Assembly: GCF_013391105.1 (NCBI RefSeq)
Contig: NZ_CP058335.1
Location: 2,418,001 to 2,482,000 of the forward strand
Source of the DNA: Natronomonas salina
Lineage (GTDB): Archaea; Halobacteriota; Halobacteria; Halobacteriales; Haloarculaceae
Reading direction: 5' to 3'
Length of the DNA: 64,000 nt
Part shown: in pieces, positions 27,740 through 35,273 of the stretch
Position numbering within the stretch: the stretch's first letter is position 1
Layout: each line of letters starts with the position of its first letter
Made by a program: the position numbers and the translations under genes
The notes under the pieces: generated by a model
Databases searched by the model: none
Told to the model about the DNA's origin: nothing
Seen by the model: only the letters and a program-made list of their open reading frames with translations

Positions 27740-28927
27740 TCAGAGTGTCTGTGTGACTAAATCGGATACGATGCGGTCCCGCTGCAGGGACGAGGCGAGG
27801 CGGTCGGCGTCGTCCGGCGCGACGTCGCCGTACCAGACGCCGTCGGGGTAGACGGCGACGTTCGGGCCGTCGCCACAGCGGCCGAGACACGACGACCGCG
27901 TGATGCGGGCGTCGACGTCGCGGTCGCGAGCCGCCTGGCGGAGCCGCTCGAGGACCGTCGCCGCGCCGTCGCCCGCGCAGGTGCGGTTCGTGCAGACGGT
28001 GACGTGCTTGTCCGGCGCGTCGTGGACGTGCGGCTCGTCGTCGACCTCGGAGCGGTCGGCGTGGGCGGCCCGGTGGGTCATCGCCCGCAGCATCGCCCGG
28101 GCGCCGCCGGCCTCGCCCTCGAAGCCGTCCATCTCGACCTTGTACTTGCACGTGTCGCAGGACATCGAGACGTCGCCGGCGCGGGCCGCCTCGAAGCGGT
28201 CGGCCAGTACCTCCAGCAGGCGGTCGTCGGTGCCGAGCGGGTCCCCGGCCGCGGCGTCGACGTACGGATAGTCGGCGTCGAACTCCTCGGTCCGGTCGCG
28301 GATCCGCTCCGTGAGGACGCCGTCGCCGAGCATGTACGGCAGGACGACAACCGCGTCGGGGCGCCGCTTGGCGACGGTGTGCAGCGTCTCCTCGAGCAGC
28401 GGCTCGGTGACGCCGATGAAGGACGCCCGGACGTCGCCGAAGGCGCGGCCCTCGTACAGCAGCCGGCCGAGCTTGTGGACGTCGGCGTTGGCGTCCGGGT
28501 CGGAGGAGCCGCGGGCGCAGAGCACGACGAGCACGTCGTCGGCTTCCCGGTCGACGCCCAGTTCGTCCTCGACGGCGGCAGCCCGGTCGTCGAGCAGTTC
28601 GACGATGGCGGGGTGGACGCCGAGGTGCTTGCCGCTGTGCAGCGTCACGTCGTGGTCGGCGCGCGCCCGCCGGACGACCAGCGGGACGTCGGCCTTCACG
28701 TGGCTCGCGGCGAACAGCGACAGCGGCAGGACGGTCACGTCCGAGGCGGAGGGGGCCAGCGCGCCGATGGCGTCGCCGATGGTCGGCTCCGCGAGTTCGA
28801 GGAAGCCGGCGTCGACCGGTAGCCCGAGTCGGCCCTCCAGGTCCGCGGCGAGCGTCCGGACCTGCTCGTTGGACTTCTCGCGGCGCGAGCCGTGGCCGGC
28901 GAGGACGACCGCCTCCGCGTCGAGCAT
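27740..28927 (-). CDS. cbiX: Sirohydrochlorin cobaltochelatase with C-terminal 2Fe-2S ferredoxin-like domain
   Basis: 395 aa. First half (1-125) is a complete CbiX domain: AGHGSRREKSNEQ and LFAASHVKADVP give both metal-binding His residues. The second half (140-260) repeats the fold but lost both His (CARGSSDPDAN, YMLGDGVLTERI). Then CDTCKYKVEMDGF, a His/Asp linker, and a thioredoxin-like ferredoxin domain with CTNRTCAGDG and SSCLGRCGDG. CbiX inserts Co into sirohydrochlorin at the start of the anaerobic route. Start ATG 28927 overlaps the previous stop by 1 bp. Confidence 0.94.
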   Translation of the reverse strand: MLDAEAVVLAGHGSRREKSNEQVRTLAADLEGRLGLPVDAGFLELAEPTIGDAIGALAPSASDVTVLPLSLFAASHVKADVPLVVRRARADHDVTLHSGKHLGVHPAIVELLDDRAAAVEDELGVDREADDVLVVLCARGSSDPDANADVHKLGRLLYEGRAFGDVRASFIGVTEPLLEETLHTVAKRRPDAVVVLPYMLGDGVLTERIRDRTEEFDADYPYVDAAAGDPLGTDDRLLEVLADRFEAARAGDVSMSCDTCKYKVEMDGFEGEAGGARAMLRAMTHRAAHADRSEVDDEPHVHDAPDKHVTVCTNRTCAGDGAATVLERLRQAARDRDVDARITRSSCLGRCGDGPNVAVYPDGVWYGDVAPDDADRLASSLQRDRIVSDLVTQTL

Positions 28928-29595
28928 CAGTACTCCTCCGCCTGCTCGACGCTCCGGCGGAGCTTCCGGCGTCGACTCGGCGCGAACAGCCCCGAACGCT
29001 CGCTGCCCTCGTAGACCCACTCGCCGAAGGCTGGCGCCGCGCCGTCGTCGAGGCCGAACCAGTAGCCGCCCGACGAGGTCTCCGAGACCTCTCCGTACGG
29101 CGCCGCGACCGGCGCGTCCTCGAGCAGGCGCTGGATTCGCTCGAGCAGCTTCCGGTCGTCGTGGACGAACGAGACGCCGACGGTGCCGGCCGAGGACTTG
29201 AAGCAGACCGTCCCGCAGCCCTCCAGCAGCCCGCGGAACAGCTGGCGGTCGTGGTCGGCCAGCACGTCGAGCCGGTAGCCGCCGTCGTCGCCCTCGAAGG
29301 GGAGCCCGAGGGCGGCCGCCGCCCGGTCGCCGACGCCGCCGAGGGCCTGCACGGTGTAGCTGTCCTCGCTGCGGATGATCGCCGTGTCGTGGGCGTACTC
29401 CCGCCCGACGATCCGGTGGTCGATGACGTCCGCGCCGGCCACCGCAGCCAGGCGGTCCGCGGCCGTCTCGTCGGTCGTCCGCACCGTCACGCCGTCTCGG
29501 GTCACCTCGCCGTCGCCGACGACCCGACCCCAGAAGTACGCCGTCTCGGGGTGGGCGTCGAGGAGGTTCCTCGGCGCGCCGGTCTCGACGCTCAT
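28927..29595 (-). CDS. LAGLIDADG-fold protein embedded in the cobalamin operon
   Basis: 222 aa. Two LAGLIDADG-type repeats are readable: residues 19-31 AYFWGRVVGDGEV, and 118-130 QLFRGLLEGCGTV followed by VGVSFVHDDRKLLERIQRLL, the usual strand plus helix of the second repeat. The first motif keeps its acidic residue (Asp28); the second has Cys127 where Asp is expected, so nuclease activity is doubtful. It is joined to its neighbours by ATGA and TGATG overlaps. I interpret it as a domesticated homing-endonuclease fold with a role in cobalamin synthesis or its control; no exact function is known to me. Confidence 0.7.
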   Translation of the reverse strand: MSVETGAPRNLLDAHPETAYFWGRVVGDGEVTRDGVTVRTTDETAADRLAAVAGADVIDHRIVGREYAHDTAIIRSEDSYTVQALGGVGDRAAAALGLPFEGDDGGYRLDVLADHDRQLFRGLLEGCGTVCFKSSAGTVGVSFVHDDRKLLERIQRLLEDAPVAAPYGEVSETSSGGYWFGLDDGAAPAFGEWVYEGSERSGLFAPSRRRKLRRSVEQAEEY

Positions 29596-29891
29596 GGTTC
29601 CCTCCGGTCACCGCTCGCGGGTCGCGCAGGCTCCCCGCTCGCTCGTTCCGGGGACTCGCTCCGCTCGTCTCCGCGCACCTCGATGGCATCTAGCGGACAC
29701 GCCGCGGCGGCCTGTTCGGCCTCGTCGCGGCGCTCGTCGTCGAACGTCGCGACCAGTTCGCCGCCGTCGCGATCGCCGCCCGGCAGCGTCACGAGGCCGT
29801 CCTCGGCCTCGGCGAAGCGGCCGTCGCGGACGAGACACGCGAAGACGCCGTCGCAGGCGTCGAGGTCGACCGAAACGCTGTATCCCGACAT
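29592..29891 (-). CDS. Small ferredoxin-like iron-sulfur protein
   Basis: 99 aa. Begins YSVSVDLDACDGVFACLVRD, giving Cys-x5-Cys, and AAAACPLDAIEV supplies the closing CP motif, a one-cluster 3Fe-4S/4Fe-4S ferredoxin pattern with one usual Cys lacking. The C-terminal ~25 residues (Ser/Glu/Arg/Pro) are disordered. Start ATG at 29891; ends overlapping the LAGLIDADG-like gene (ATGA). Likely electron donor for ring contraction or reduction steps in this operon, by context. Confidence 0.82.
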   Translation of the reverse strand: MSGYSVSVDLDACDGVFACLVRDGRFAEAEDGLVTLPGGDRDGGELVATFDDERRDEAEQAAAACPLDAIEVRGDERSESPERASGEPARPASGDRREP

Positions 29892-29893
29892 GG

Positions 29894-30964
29894 TCAGTAG
29901 TCGTACTTCGTCTCGTAGCCGCGCGGAGTGACCATCCGGTCGTCCCACACGTACGTCTCCCCGTTGCCGACGACGATGGTCGTCGTCATGTCGACGATGT
30001 CCGCCTCGCCGAGTTCCGGGAGCGTCCCGAGGTCGGTTATCATCGTCGCCTCGTCGTCCCTGGAGGCGCCGTGGACGATGCCGACCGGCGTCTCTGGGTC
30101 GCGGTGCTCCAGCAGGATCTCGCAGCACCGCTGGAAGTTCTCCCGGCGCTTCCGGCTCCAGGGATTGTAGATGGCGATCGTGAACCCCTCGGGCGCGATG
30201 GCGTGCAGCCGCGACTCGATCTCGTCCATCGGGGTGAGGTGGTCCGACAGCGATACGGAGACCGTGTCGTTGACCAGCGGGGCGCCGAGGCGGGCGCCAC
30301 AGGACTGCGCTGCCGGCACGCCGGGGACGACCTCGAAGTCGACCGCCGAGGCCGTCCCGCCCTTCGACTCCAGGATCTCCAGGGCGAGGCCGGCCAGCGC
30401 GTAGACGTTCGGGTCGCCGGAGCCGACGATGGCGACGTCGTTGCCCGCCAGCGCCCGGTCGATGGCCTCCTCGGTCCGGGAGACCTCCCCGCACATCGGC
30501 GTCGAGTAGATGTCGTCGGCGCCGTCGGTGACGTCGTCCGGCAGCAGGTCGACGTACGTCGTGTAGCCGACGATGTGCTCGGCGTCGGCCAGCGCGGCCT
30601 TCGCGCGGGCGGTCATCCCCTCCGGCTCGCCCGGACCGAGCCCGACGGCGATCAGGCGGCCGGGGTCGCCCTCGAAGTCGTCGACGGTGGCGCCGACCTC
30701 CTGCTCGTCGCTGGATGAGGACGCGCCGCACTTCGAGGCGGACGCGTCGCTCGAGGCGGCTCCGCACGTGCTCTCCGTCGACGTCTCGGTCGTAGAGGCG
30801 CCGCACTTGCTCTCGTTAGAGGGCTCGGTGCTGGCCTGGGCCGCCGTCGAGGAGCTCGCGGCTTCGCCGCTCGCTTCCGAGGCGCTCCGCGCCTCGCTCG
30901 CCCCGCACTTCGATTCGCTGCCTGTCGATGCCTCGGTCGTCTCCGCGGTGTTGTCAGTGCTCAT
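29894..30964 (-). CDS. cbiH: Precorrin-3B/cobalt-factor III C17-methyltransferase with Cys-repeat tail (CbiH1)
   Basis: 356 aa. From residue about 98 it is a full tetrapyrrole methylase: LIAVGLGPGEPEGMTARAKA, VGSGDPNVYALAGLALE, VVPGVPAAQSCGARLGAPL and a C-terminal VTPRGYETKYDY, all CbiH-like (ring contraction). The first ~90 residues are a Ser/Thr/Glu/Ala linker with four Cys at 20, 54, 67 and 79, each in (K/T)CGA(S/A). No similar tail is on CbiH2. Start ATG 30964 is 1 bp from the CbiH2 stop. Confidence 0.9.
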   Translation of the reverse strand: MSTDNTAETTEASTGSESKCGASEARSASEASGEAASSSTAAQASTEPSNESKCGASTTETSTESTCGAASSDASASKCGASSSSDEQEVGATVDDFEGDPGRLIAVGLGPGEPEGMTARAKAALADAEHIVGYTTYVDLLPDDVTDGADDIYSTPMCGEVSRTEEAIDRALAGNDVAIVGSGDPNVYALAGLALEILESKGGTASAVDFEVVPGVPAAQSCGARLGAPLVNDTVSVSLSDHLTPMDEIESRLHAIAPEGFTIAIYNPWSRKRRENFQRCCEILLEHRDPETPVGIVHGASRDDEATMITDLGTLPELGEADIVDMTTTIVVGNGETYVWDDRMVTPRGYETKYDY

Positions 30965-30965
30965 T

Positions 30966-31856
30966 TCAGAAGTCCTCCACCTCGCGGCCGCCGCGCGGCG
31001 TCACGAGGTACTCGCCGTGGTCGTTGGTCCACTCGTGGGACTCGTGGGTGCCCACGAGGATGCTGGTCCCCATGCCGCCGACCTTCTCGTCGTGCTCGAT
31101 CGCCTCCCCGAGCGTTGTGATGGTGTGGGTCTCGTCCTCCAGGTTCCGCCCCGCCTCGCCGCGGCCGGCGTCGTTGAAGATGGCGACGGGGACGTCGTCG
31201 GCCCGCTCCTCGCGGAGCACCTCGATGGCGCGCTCGTAGTCGCGCCAGCAGTTGTAGAGGACGACGACGAACCCGGAGATGGCGGCGGCCCGCAGCTTCT
31301 CGGCGATCTCCTCCCAGCCGCGCCACTTGTCCGACAGCGATATCGTACAGAAGTCGTTCGACAGCGGCGCGCCGAGGTTGGCGGCCCCGCCCAGCGCTGC
31401 CGTCACGCCGGGGACGATCTCGATGGGGACGTCGTAGGCGTCCTCCTCCTCGGCCATCAGGAAGACGAGGTCGCTCTTCCCGTAGACGTTCGGGTCGCCG
31501 CCGGAGACGTGCGCGACGTCCTGGCCGTCCCGGACGCGCTCGAAGGCCTCGCGGGCCAGTTCGACCTGCTGGCCCATCGACGACCGCACGATCTCCTGTT
31601 CGTCGCCGGTCGGTCGCGTCGCGACGCCGCCATCGGTCGCCGTCTCCGGCGGGAGCGTCCCGTCCTGTCGCAGGAACTCCTGGTAGAGGTTCGACGCGAT
31701 GACGCAGTCGGCCGTCTCGACGACGTCGCGGGCGCGCTGGGTCATCGCGTGCGGCAGGCCGGGACCGATGCCGACGACGTAGAGCGTGCCATAGTCGTCG
31801 GTGTCGGCGTCAGTTTCGCCACCACTCGCGGGTCGCTCCGCTCCCCGCTCGCTCAT
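30966..31856 (-). CDS. Second CbiH-type C17-methyltransferase paralogue (CbiH2)
   Basis: 296 aa. YVVGIGPGLPHAMTQRARDV, VSGGDPNVYGKSDLVF and EIVPGVTAALGGAANLGAPL match the CbiH/CobJ group; ends VTPRGGREVEDF, parallel to CbiH1. It differs by VLYNCWRDYERAIEVL and an internal insertion (residues 62-85). Whether it shares the C17 reaction or replaces another missing step cannot be told from sequence. It lies between cbiG and CbiH1 in the operon. Confidence 0.88.
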   Translation of the reverse strand: MSERGAERPASGGETDADTDDYGTLYVVGIGPGLPHAMTQRARDVVETADCVIASNLYQEFLRQDGTLPPETATDGGVATRPTGDEQEIVRSSMGQQVELAREAFERVRDGQDVAHVSGGDPNVYGKSDLVFLMAEEEDAYDVPIEIVPGVTAALGGAANLGAPLSNDFCTISLSDKWRGWEEIAEKLRAAAISGFVVVLYNCWRDYERAIEVLREERADDVPVAIFNDAGRGEAGRNLEDETHTITTLGEAIEHDEKVGGMGTSILVGTHESHEWTNDHGEYLVTPRGGREVEDF

Positions 31857-31887
31857 TCCGAGACCTCCCTTCGGTCGGTCTCGCGCG

Positions 31888-32916
31888 TCATCGTCCCACC
31901 GCCACCGTCACGGCCTCGTCGTACCGCTCCTTCTCGCGGGCCAGTTCGTGCTCGCGGCCGCCGGCGATGGCCGACGCCTCGGCGATGCCGGGCCAGCCGA
32001 TCAGCTCCTTCGCCCGCGAGGGGGTCGGCCCCTCGTAGTCCAGCAGCGTCGCCTTCTCGAACAGGACGACGCCGGCGTCGATCTCCCGGGCGGCCTCGTA
32101 GAGCCCCTCCTCGCCCTCCTTCCGCGTCGCGGTGGCGACGAACTCCACGTCCGAGAAGTCGCGGTCGAGGTCCGCGAGGGCGGCCTCCCAGGCGTCGAGT
32201 ACCTGGGCCTTCTTCACGCCGTCGACGGTGCCGGTCCCGAGGACGACGCCGTCGGTGTTCCGCTTCATCACGGTCACGTCGTCGCCGACGAGGACGGCCC
32301 GGGGGCCGTCCAGCCGCTCGACGGCGTCGATCTCGTCGTTCAGGACGGCGAGGTTCGTCGCGACCGTCGAGTCGCCGTTGACAACGTGGGCGTCCAGCGC
32401 CTTCGCCTTCGACTCGATGCCCTGCTTGCCTGCGGCCTCGCTGGCGGTCGTCATCGCCGGCACGGCGCCCATCTTCGAGAGGTCGTGGGCGACCTGATTG
32501 GCGCCGTGGTGACCGCCGGTTATCGGGATGGCCCACGTCAGCTCCTCGTCGACGACGACGAGCGCGGGGTCGTCCCACTTGTCGTCGAGCAGGTGGGCCG
32601 TCTTCCGCATCGCGATGCCGGAGGCCATCAGCCCGACGAAGCAGTCGTACTCCCCCCAGTGCTCCTCGAACACCTCGCCGTGGTACTCGACGACGTCGAT
32701 GCCGTCGTAGTCGTCCGCCAGTTCGTCCTGGATGTCGCGCGCGACGGGCAGCTTCCGCTCGAAGCTCACGATGGCGATCTCCTCCGCAACCTCGCCGTCG
32801 GAGTCGGGCGTCGAGCAGTGGCCACCGTCGGACGTCTCGTCCGACGAGGGTCGGCTCGCTTCGCTCGCCTCCCCGCCGCCGCTGTCGCTGGTGTCGGTGG
32901 TGTCGTCAGTACTCAT
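31888..32916 (-). CDS. cbiG: Cobalt-precorrin-5A hydrolase
   Basis: 342 aa. CbiG opens the delta-lactone of cobalt-precorrin-5A. The CbiG N-domain is seen in CFVGLMASGIAMRKTAHLL and PITGGHHGANQVAHDLSKM; the C-domain has VATATRKEGEEGLYEAAREI. About 45 N-terminal residues are an acidic Ser/Gly/Asp tail with one Cys. Start ATG at 32916 is 1 bp after the cbiF stop region; 31 bp separates it from CbiH2. Confidence 0.94.
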   Translation of the reverse strand: MSTDDTTDTSDSGGGEASEASRPSSDETSDGGHCSTPDSDGEVAEEIAIVSFERKLPVARDIQDELADDYDGIDVVEYHGEVFEEHWGEYDCFVGLMASGIAMRKTAHLLDDKWDDPALVVVDEELTWAIPITGGHHGANQVAHDLSKMGAVPAMTTASEAAGKQGIESKAKALDAHVVNGDSTVATNLAVLNDEIDAVERLDGPRAVLVGDDVTVMKRNTDGVVLGTGTVDGVKKAQVLDAWEAALADLDRDFSDVEFVATATRKEGEEGLYEAAREIDAGVVLFEKATLLDYEGPTPSRAKELIGWPGIAEASAIAGGREHELAREKERYDEAVTVAVGR

Positions 32917-32917
32917 G

Positions 32918-33802
32918 TCAGTCGTCTCCCTCCGCTGTGTCTCCGCTCCTGTTCGCCCAGTCGCCGTAGAGGTACGACCGCTCGTACCCCTCGTCGCTCG
33001 CGCCGCGGGCCGCCCCGCCGACGATCACCATCGCGGAGGCCCGGTAGCCGGCCTCCTCGACGGCCTCGTCGATGGTGGCGACGGTGCCCTCCAGCACGTC
33101 CTCGTCGGGCCAGGACGCGTGGTAGACGACCGCCACCGGCGTCTCGGGGTCGGCGCCCGAGTCGAGCAGCCGGTCCATCGTCTCCGGGATGGCGTGGGTG
33201 CCGAGGTAGATGCAGGTCGTCACGTCGCCCTTCCCGACGAAGTCGGCGATGTGATCGTCCTCGGGGTCGAGCGTCTTCCCCTGCGGACGCGTGAAGGCGA
33301 CGTGGTTGGCGACGCCGTTGAGCGTCAGCTGCGTGCGCAGCGTCGCGCTCGCGGCGAACGCCGACGTGACGCCGGGGACGATGTAGGTGGGCACGCCCTC
33401 GTGCTCCAGGGCGTCCATCTGCTCGAGGGCGGCGCCGTAGATTGCTGGGTCGCCGCTGTGCAGCCGGACGACCTCGCGGCCGTCCTCGTAGGCGTCCCGC
33501 ATCAGTGGGATTAGCTCCTCGAGGTCCTTGCCGACGCTGTTGACCAGTTCGGCGTGGTCGCAGTAGACCTCCAGCAGTTCGCTGTTGACCAGCGAGCCGG
33601 CGTGGACGACGAGGTCGGCGTCGGCCAGCAGTTCCCGGCCGGCGACGGTCAGCAGTCGGGGGTCGCCCGGCCCGGCGCCGACGAAGGGGATGCCCTCCTG
33701 TTCGTCGCCGGCGCCGTGCTCGTAGATGCGGTCGTCGCGCTCCCCGGCCAGCCGCGCCCGCTCGGCGTCGATGGCCGCCTGCGGGTCCGCCTCCTCAGTC
33801 AT
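32918..33802 (-). CDS. cbiF: Cobalt-precorrin-4 (C11)-methyltransferase
   Basis: 294 aa. PFVGAGPGDPRLLTVAGREL, VHAGSLVNSELLEV, VRLHSGDPAIYGAALEQM and YIVPGVTSAFAASATL identify CbiF/CobM. A basic, His-containing N-terminal ~35 residues precede the core. Overlaps cbiL by 8 bp. Methylates C11 using SAM after ring contraction. Confidence 0.95.
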   Translation of the reverse strand: MTEEADPQAAIDAERARLAGERDDRIYEHGAGDEQEGIPFVGAGPGDPRLLTVAGRELLADADLVVHAGSLVNSELLEVYCDHAELVNSVGKDLEELIPLMRDAYEDGREVVRLHSGDPAIYGAALEQMDALEHEGVPTYIVPGVTSAFAASATLRTQLTLNGVANHVAFTRPQGKTLDPEDDHIADFVGKGDVTTCIYLGTHAIPETMDRLLDSGADPETPVAVVYHASWPDEDVLEGTVATIDEAVEEAGYRASAMVIVGGAARGASDEGYERSYLYGDWANRSGDTAEGDD

Positions 33803-34610
33803 GGTGGACCTCCTCTCGCGGTTCCACTGCTCGACCGGTCGAGGCGCGATGCGCCTCGCTGTCCCCGCCCGATTCGGCGACCGCTAGCTCCTCCGCGACG
33901 GTTCCGCCACCGTCGGTCGCCGCTTCCCGGCCGAACGCCGCGGTCGCCGGCTCCTCGCCGGCGTCCGGCTGCTCGGCGTAGGCGACGGTGTAGTAGTCGC
34001 GCTCGTCGAGCCGGTCGGGGTCGCTCGTCACGACCGACTCGTGGCCGTCCATGAACAGCCGACGGCCGTAGGTGACGTCGTAGCCCGCCTCGAGCAGCCC
34101 CTCGTGGGTCGCGGGCACGTCGGTGACCTTGAACAGCACCATCCGGTCGGGGCCGGTAGGGGCCTTCCCGCCGGCCGCCTCGCGGAGGACGAGGTCGGAG
34201 CCGGCCGTGATCTCGACGTCCAGCGCCGTCGCGAACGCGGTCACCGCCGAGACACCCGGGACGACCTCCAGGTCGACCTCCGGGTGGAAGCGGTCGAGCG
34301 TCCGCCGGAGGTGGCCGAACGTCGAGTAGACGTTCGGGTCCCCGAGCGTGACGAAGGCGGCGCTGCCGTCCTCGGCGACGGGGGCGACCTCCTCGGCGGC
34401 GGCCTTCCAGGCCCGTCGGAGTTCGTCCTCGTCGCGCGTCATCGGGAAGTCGAGGTCGCCGAGCTGGGACTCGTCGACGTACTCGGTCGCGACGTTCCGG
34501 GAGAGCCGCCCGGGCGTGTAGACCGTATCGGCGTCCGCGAGGACCTCGCGGCCGCGGACGGTCACGAGCCCGGCGTCGCCTGGGCCGAGCCCGACGCCGT
34601 ACAGCGTCAC
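33795..34610 (-). CDS. cbiL: Cobalt-factor II (C20)-methyltransferase
   Basis: 271 aa. LYGVGLGPGDAGLVTVRGRE, AAFVTLGDPNVYSTFGHLRR and EVVPGVSAVTAFATALDVEI are CbiL/CobI motifs. The C-terminal ~40 residues are an acidic tail outside the methylase fold. Overlaps cbiT by 4 bp and cbiF by 8 bp, so translation is coupled along the operon. Confidence 0.94.
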   Translation of the reverse strand: MTLYGVGLGPGDAGLVTVRGREVLADADTVYTPGRLSRNVATEYVDESQLGDLDFPMTRDEDELRRAWKAAAEEVAPVAEDGSAAFVTLGDPNVYSTFGHLRRTLDRFHPEVDLEVVPGVSAVTAFATALDVEITAGSDLVLREAAGGKAPTGPDRMVLFKVTDVPATHEGLLEAGYDVTYGRRLFMDGHESVVTSDPDRLDERDYYTVAYAEQPDAGEEPATAAFGREAATDGGGTVAEELAVAESGGDSEAHRASTGRAVEPREEVHHD

Positions 34611-35146
34611 GCCGCACCTCCGACGACGACGTAGACGGGGTTGTTCGAGTCGAAGCTGGTCGCGCCGGCGAGCTCGTAGCCCGTCGAGACCTGCACCTGG
34701 ACGATCTCCTCGAACAGGTCGCGCTCGCGGAAGGCCCGGACGGCGTCGCCGGCGACCTCCAGCCGCGAGACGTTCATGACGATCCGGTCGACGCCGGTCT
34801 CCGCGGCGTGGTCCAGTACCGCGCCGTAGTTCCTCGACCCGCCGAGGAACAGCGCGTCGGCGTCGTCGGGGAGCCCCTCGGGGGCCTCCCCGTCGATCAG
34901 TTCAACGTCGCCGACGTCGTTCGCCGCGAGGTTCTTCCGAGTCGTCTCGAGCCGCTCTGGCTTCCGTTCCAGCGCCGTCACGCGGCCGGCCCGACGGGCG
35001 GCCTCGACGGTGACCGCGCCGGTGCAGGAGCCGACCTCGACGAAGTGGTCGGCCGGGCCCAACTCGAGCTTCCCGAGCGTCACCGACCGGACCTCCGGCT
35101 TCGTCGGCCCGGCCTTCGCGTCGTGGGGGAGCGCTACGCGTGCCAT
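34607..35146 (-). CDS. cbiT: Cobalt-precorrin-6B C15-methyltransferase (decarboxylating), CbiT
   Basis: 179 aa Rossmann methyltransferase. Motif I appears as HFVEVGSCTGAVTVEAARRA, followed by VTALERKPERLETTRKNLAA and ALFLGGSRNYGAVLDHA, the CbiT pattern. First gene of the long cbi operon; ATG at 35146 is 28 bp downstream of promoter site 4. Confidence 0.94.
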   Translation of the reverse strand: MARVALPHDAKAGPTKPEVRSVTLGKLELGPADHFVEVGSCTGAVTVEAARRAGRVTALERKPERLETTRKNLAANDVGDVELIDGEAPEGLPDDADALFLGGSRNYGAVLDHAAETGVDRIVMNVSRLEVAGDAVRAFRERDLFEEIVQVQVSTGYELAGATSFDSNNPVYVVVGGAA

Positions 35147-35174
35147 GGGGATACAACTACAGCAGCGCGTAAAA

Positions 35175-35209
35175 CAATTATGCTTGTTCTAGGGAAAGTG
35201 TGGTTTATC
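35175..35209 (-). promoter_or_regulatory. Shared cobalamin promoter element, site 4 (upstream of cbiT operon)
   Basis: Read on the minus strand: GATAAAC (35209-35203), 10 bp CACACTTTCC, CTAGAACAAG (35192-35183), CAT, AATTG (35179-35175). Spacing is identical to site 2, and even the spacers resemble each other (both hold CTTTC at the same place). A second TATA-like TTTTA follows just downstream, so which box drives cbiT is open. Confidence 0.7.
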
Positions 35210-35273
35210 GACCGGCGGGTGAACTTGCTCAGCTATCGCTACGAGGTCGAGTGCCTCTGGAGAACTGACGTCC

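Noticed and set aside
35147-35273. Cobalamin riboswitch upstream of the cbi operon
   Set aside because: The leader is too short and no B12-box-like sequence is seen; a protein-bound DNA element is the better explanation.
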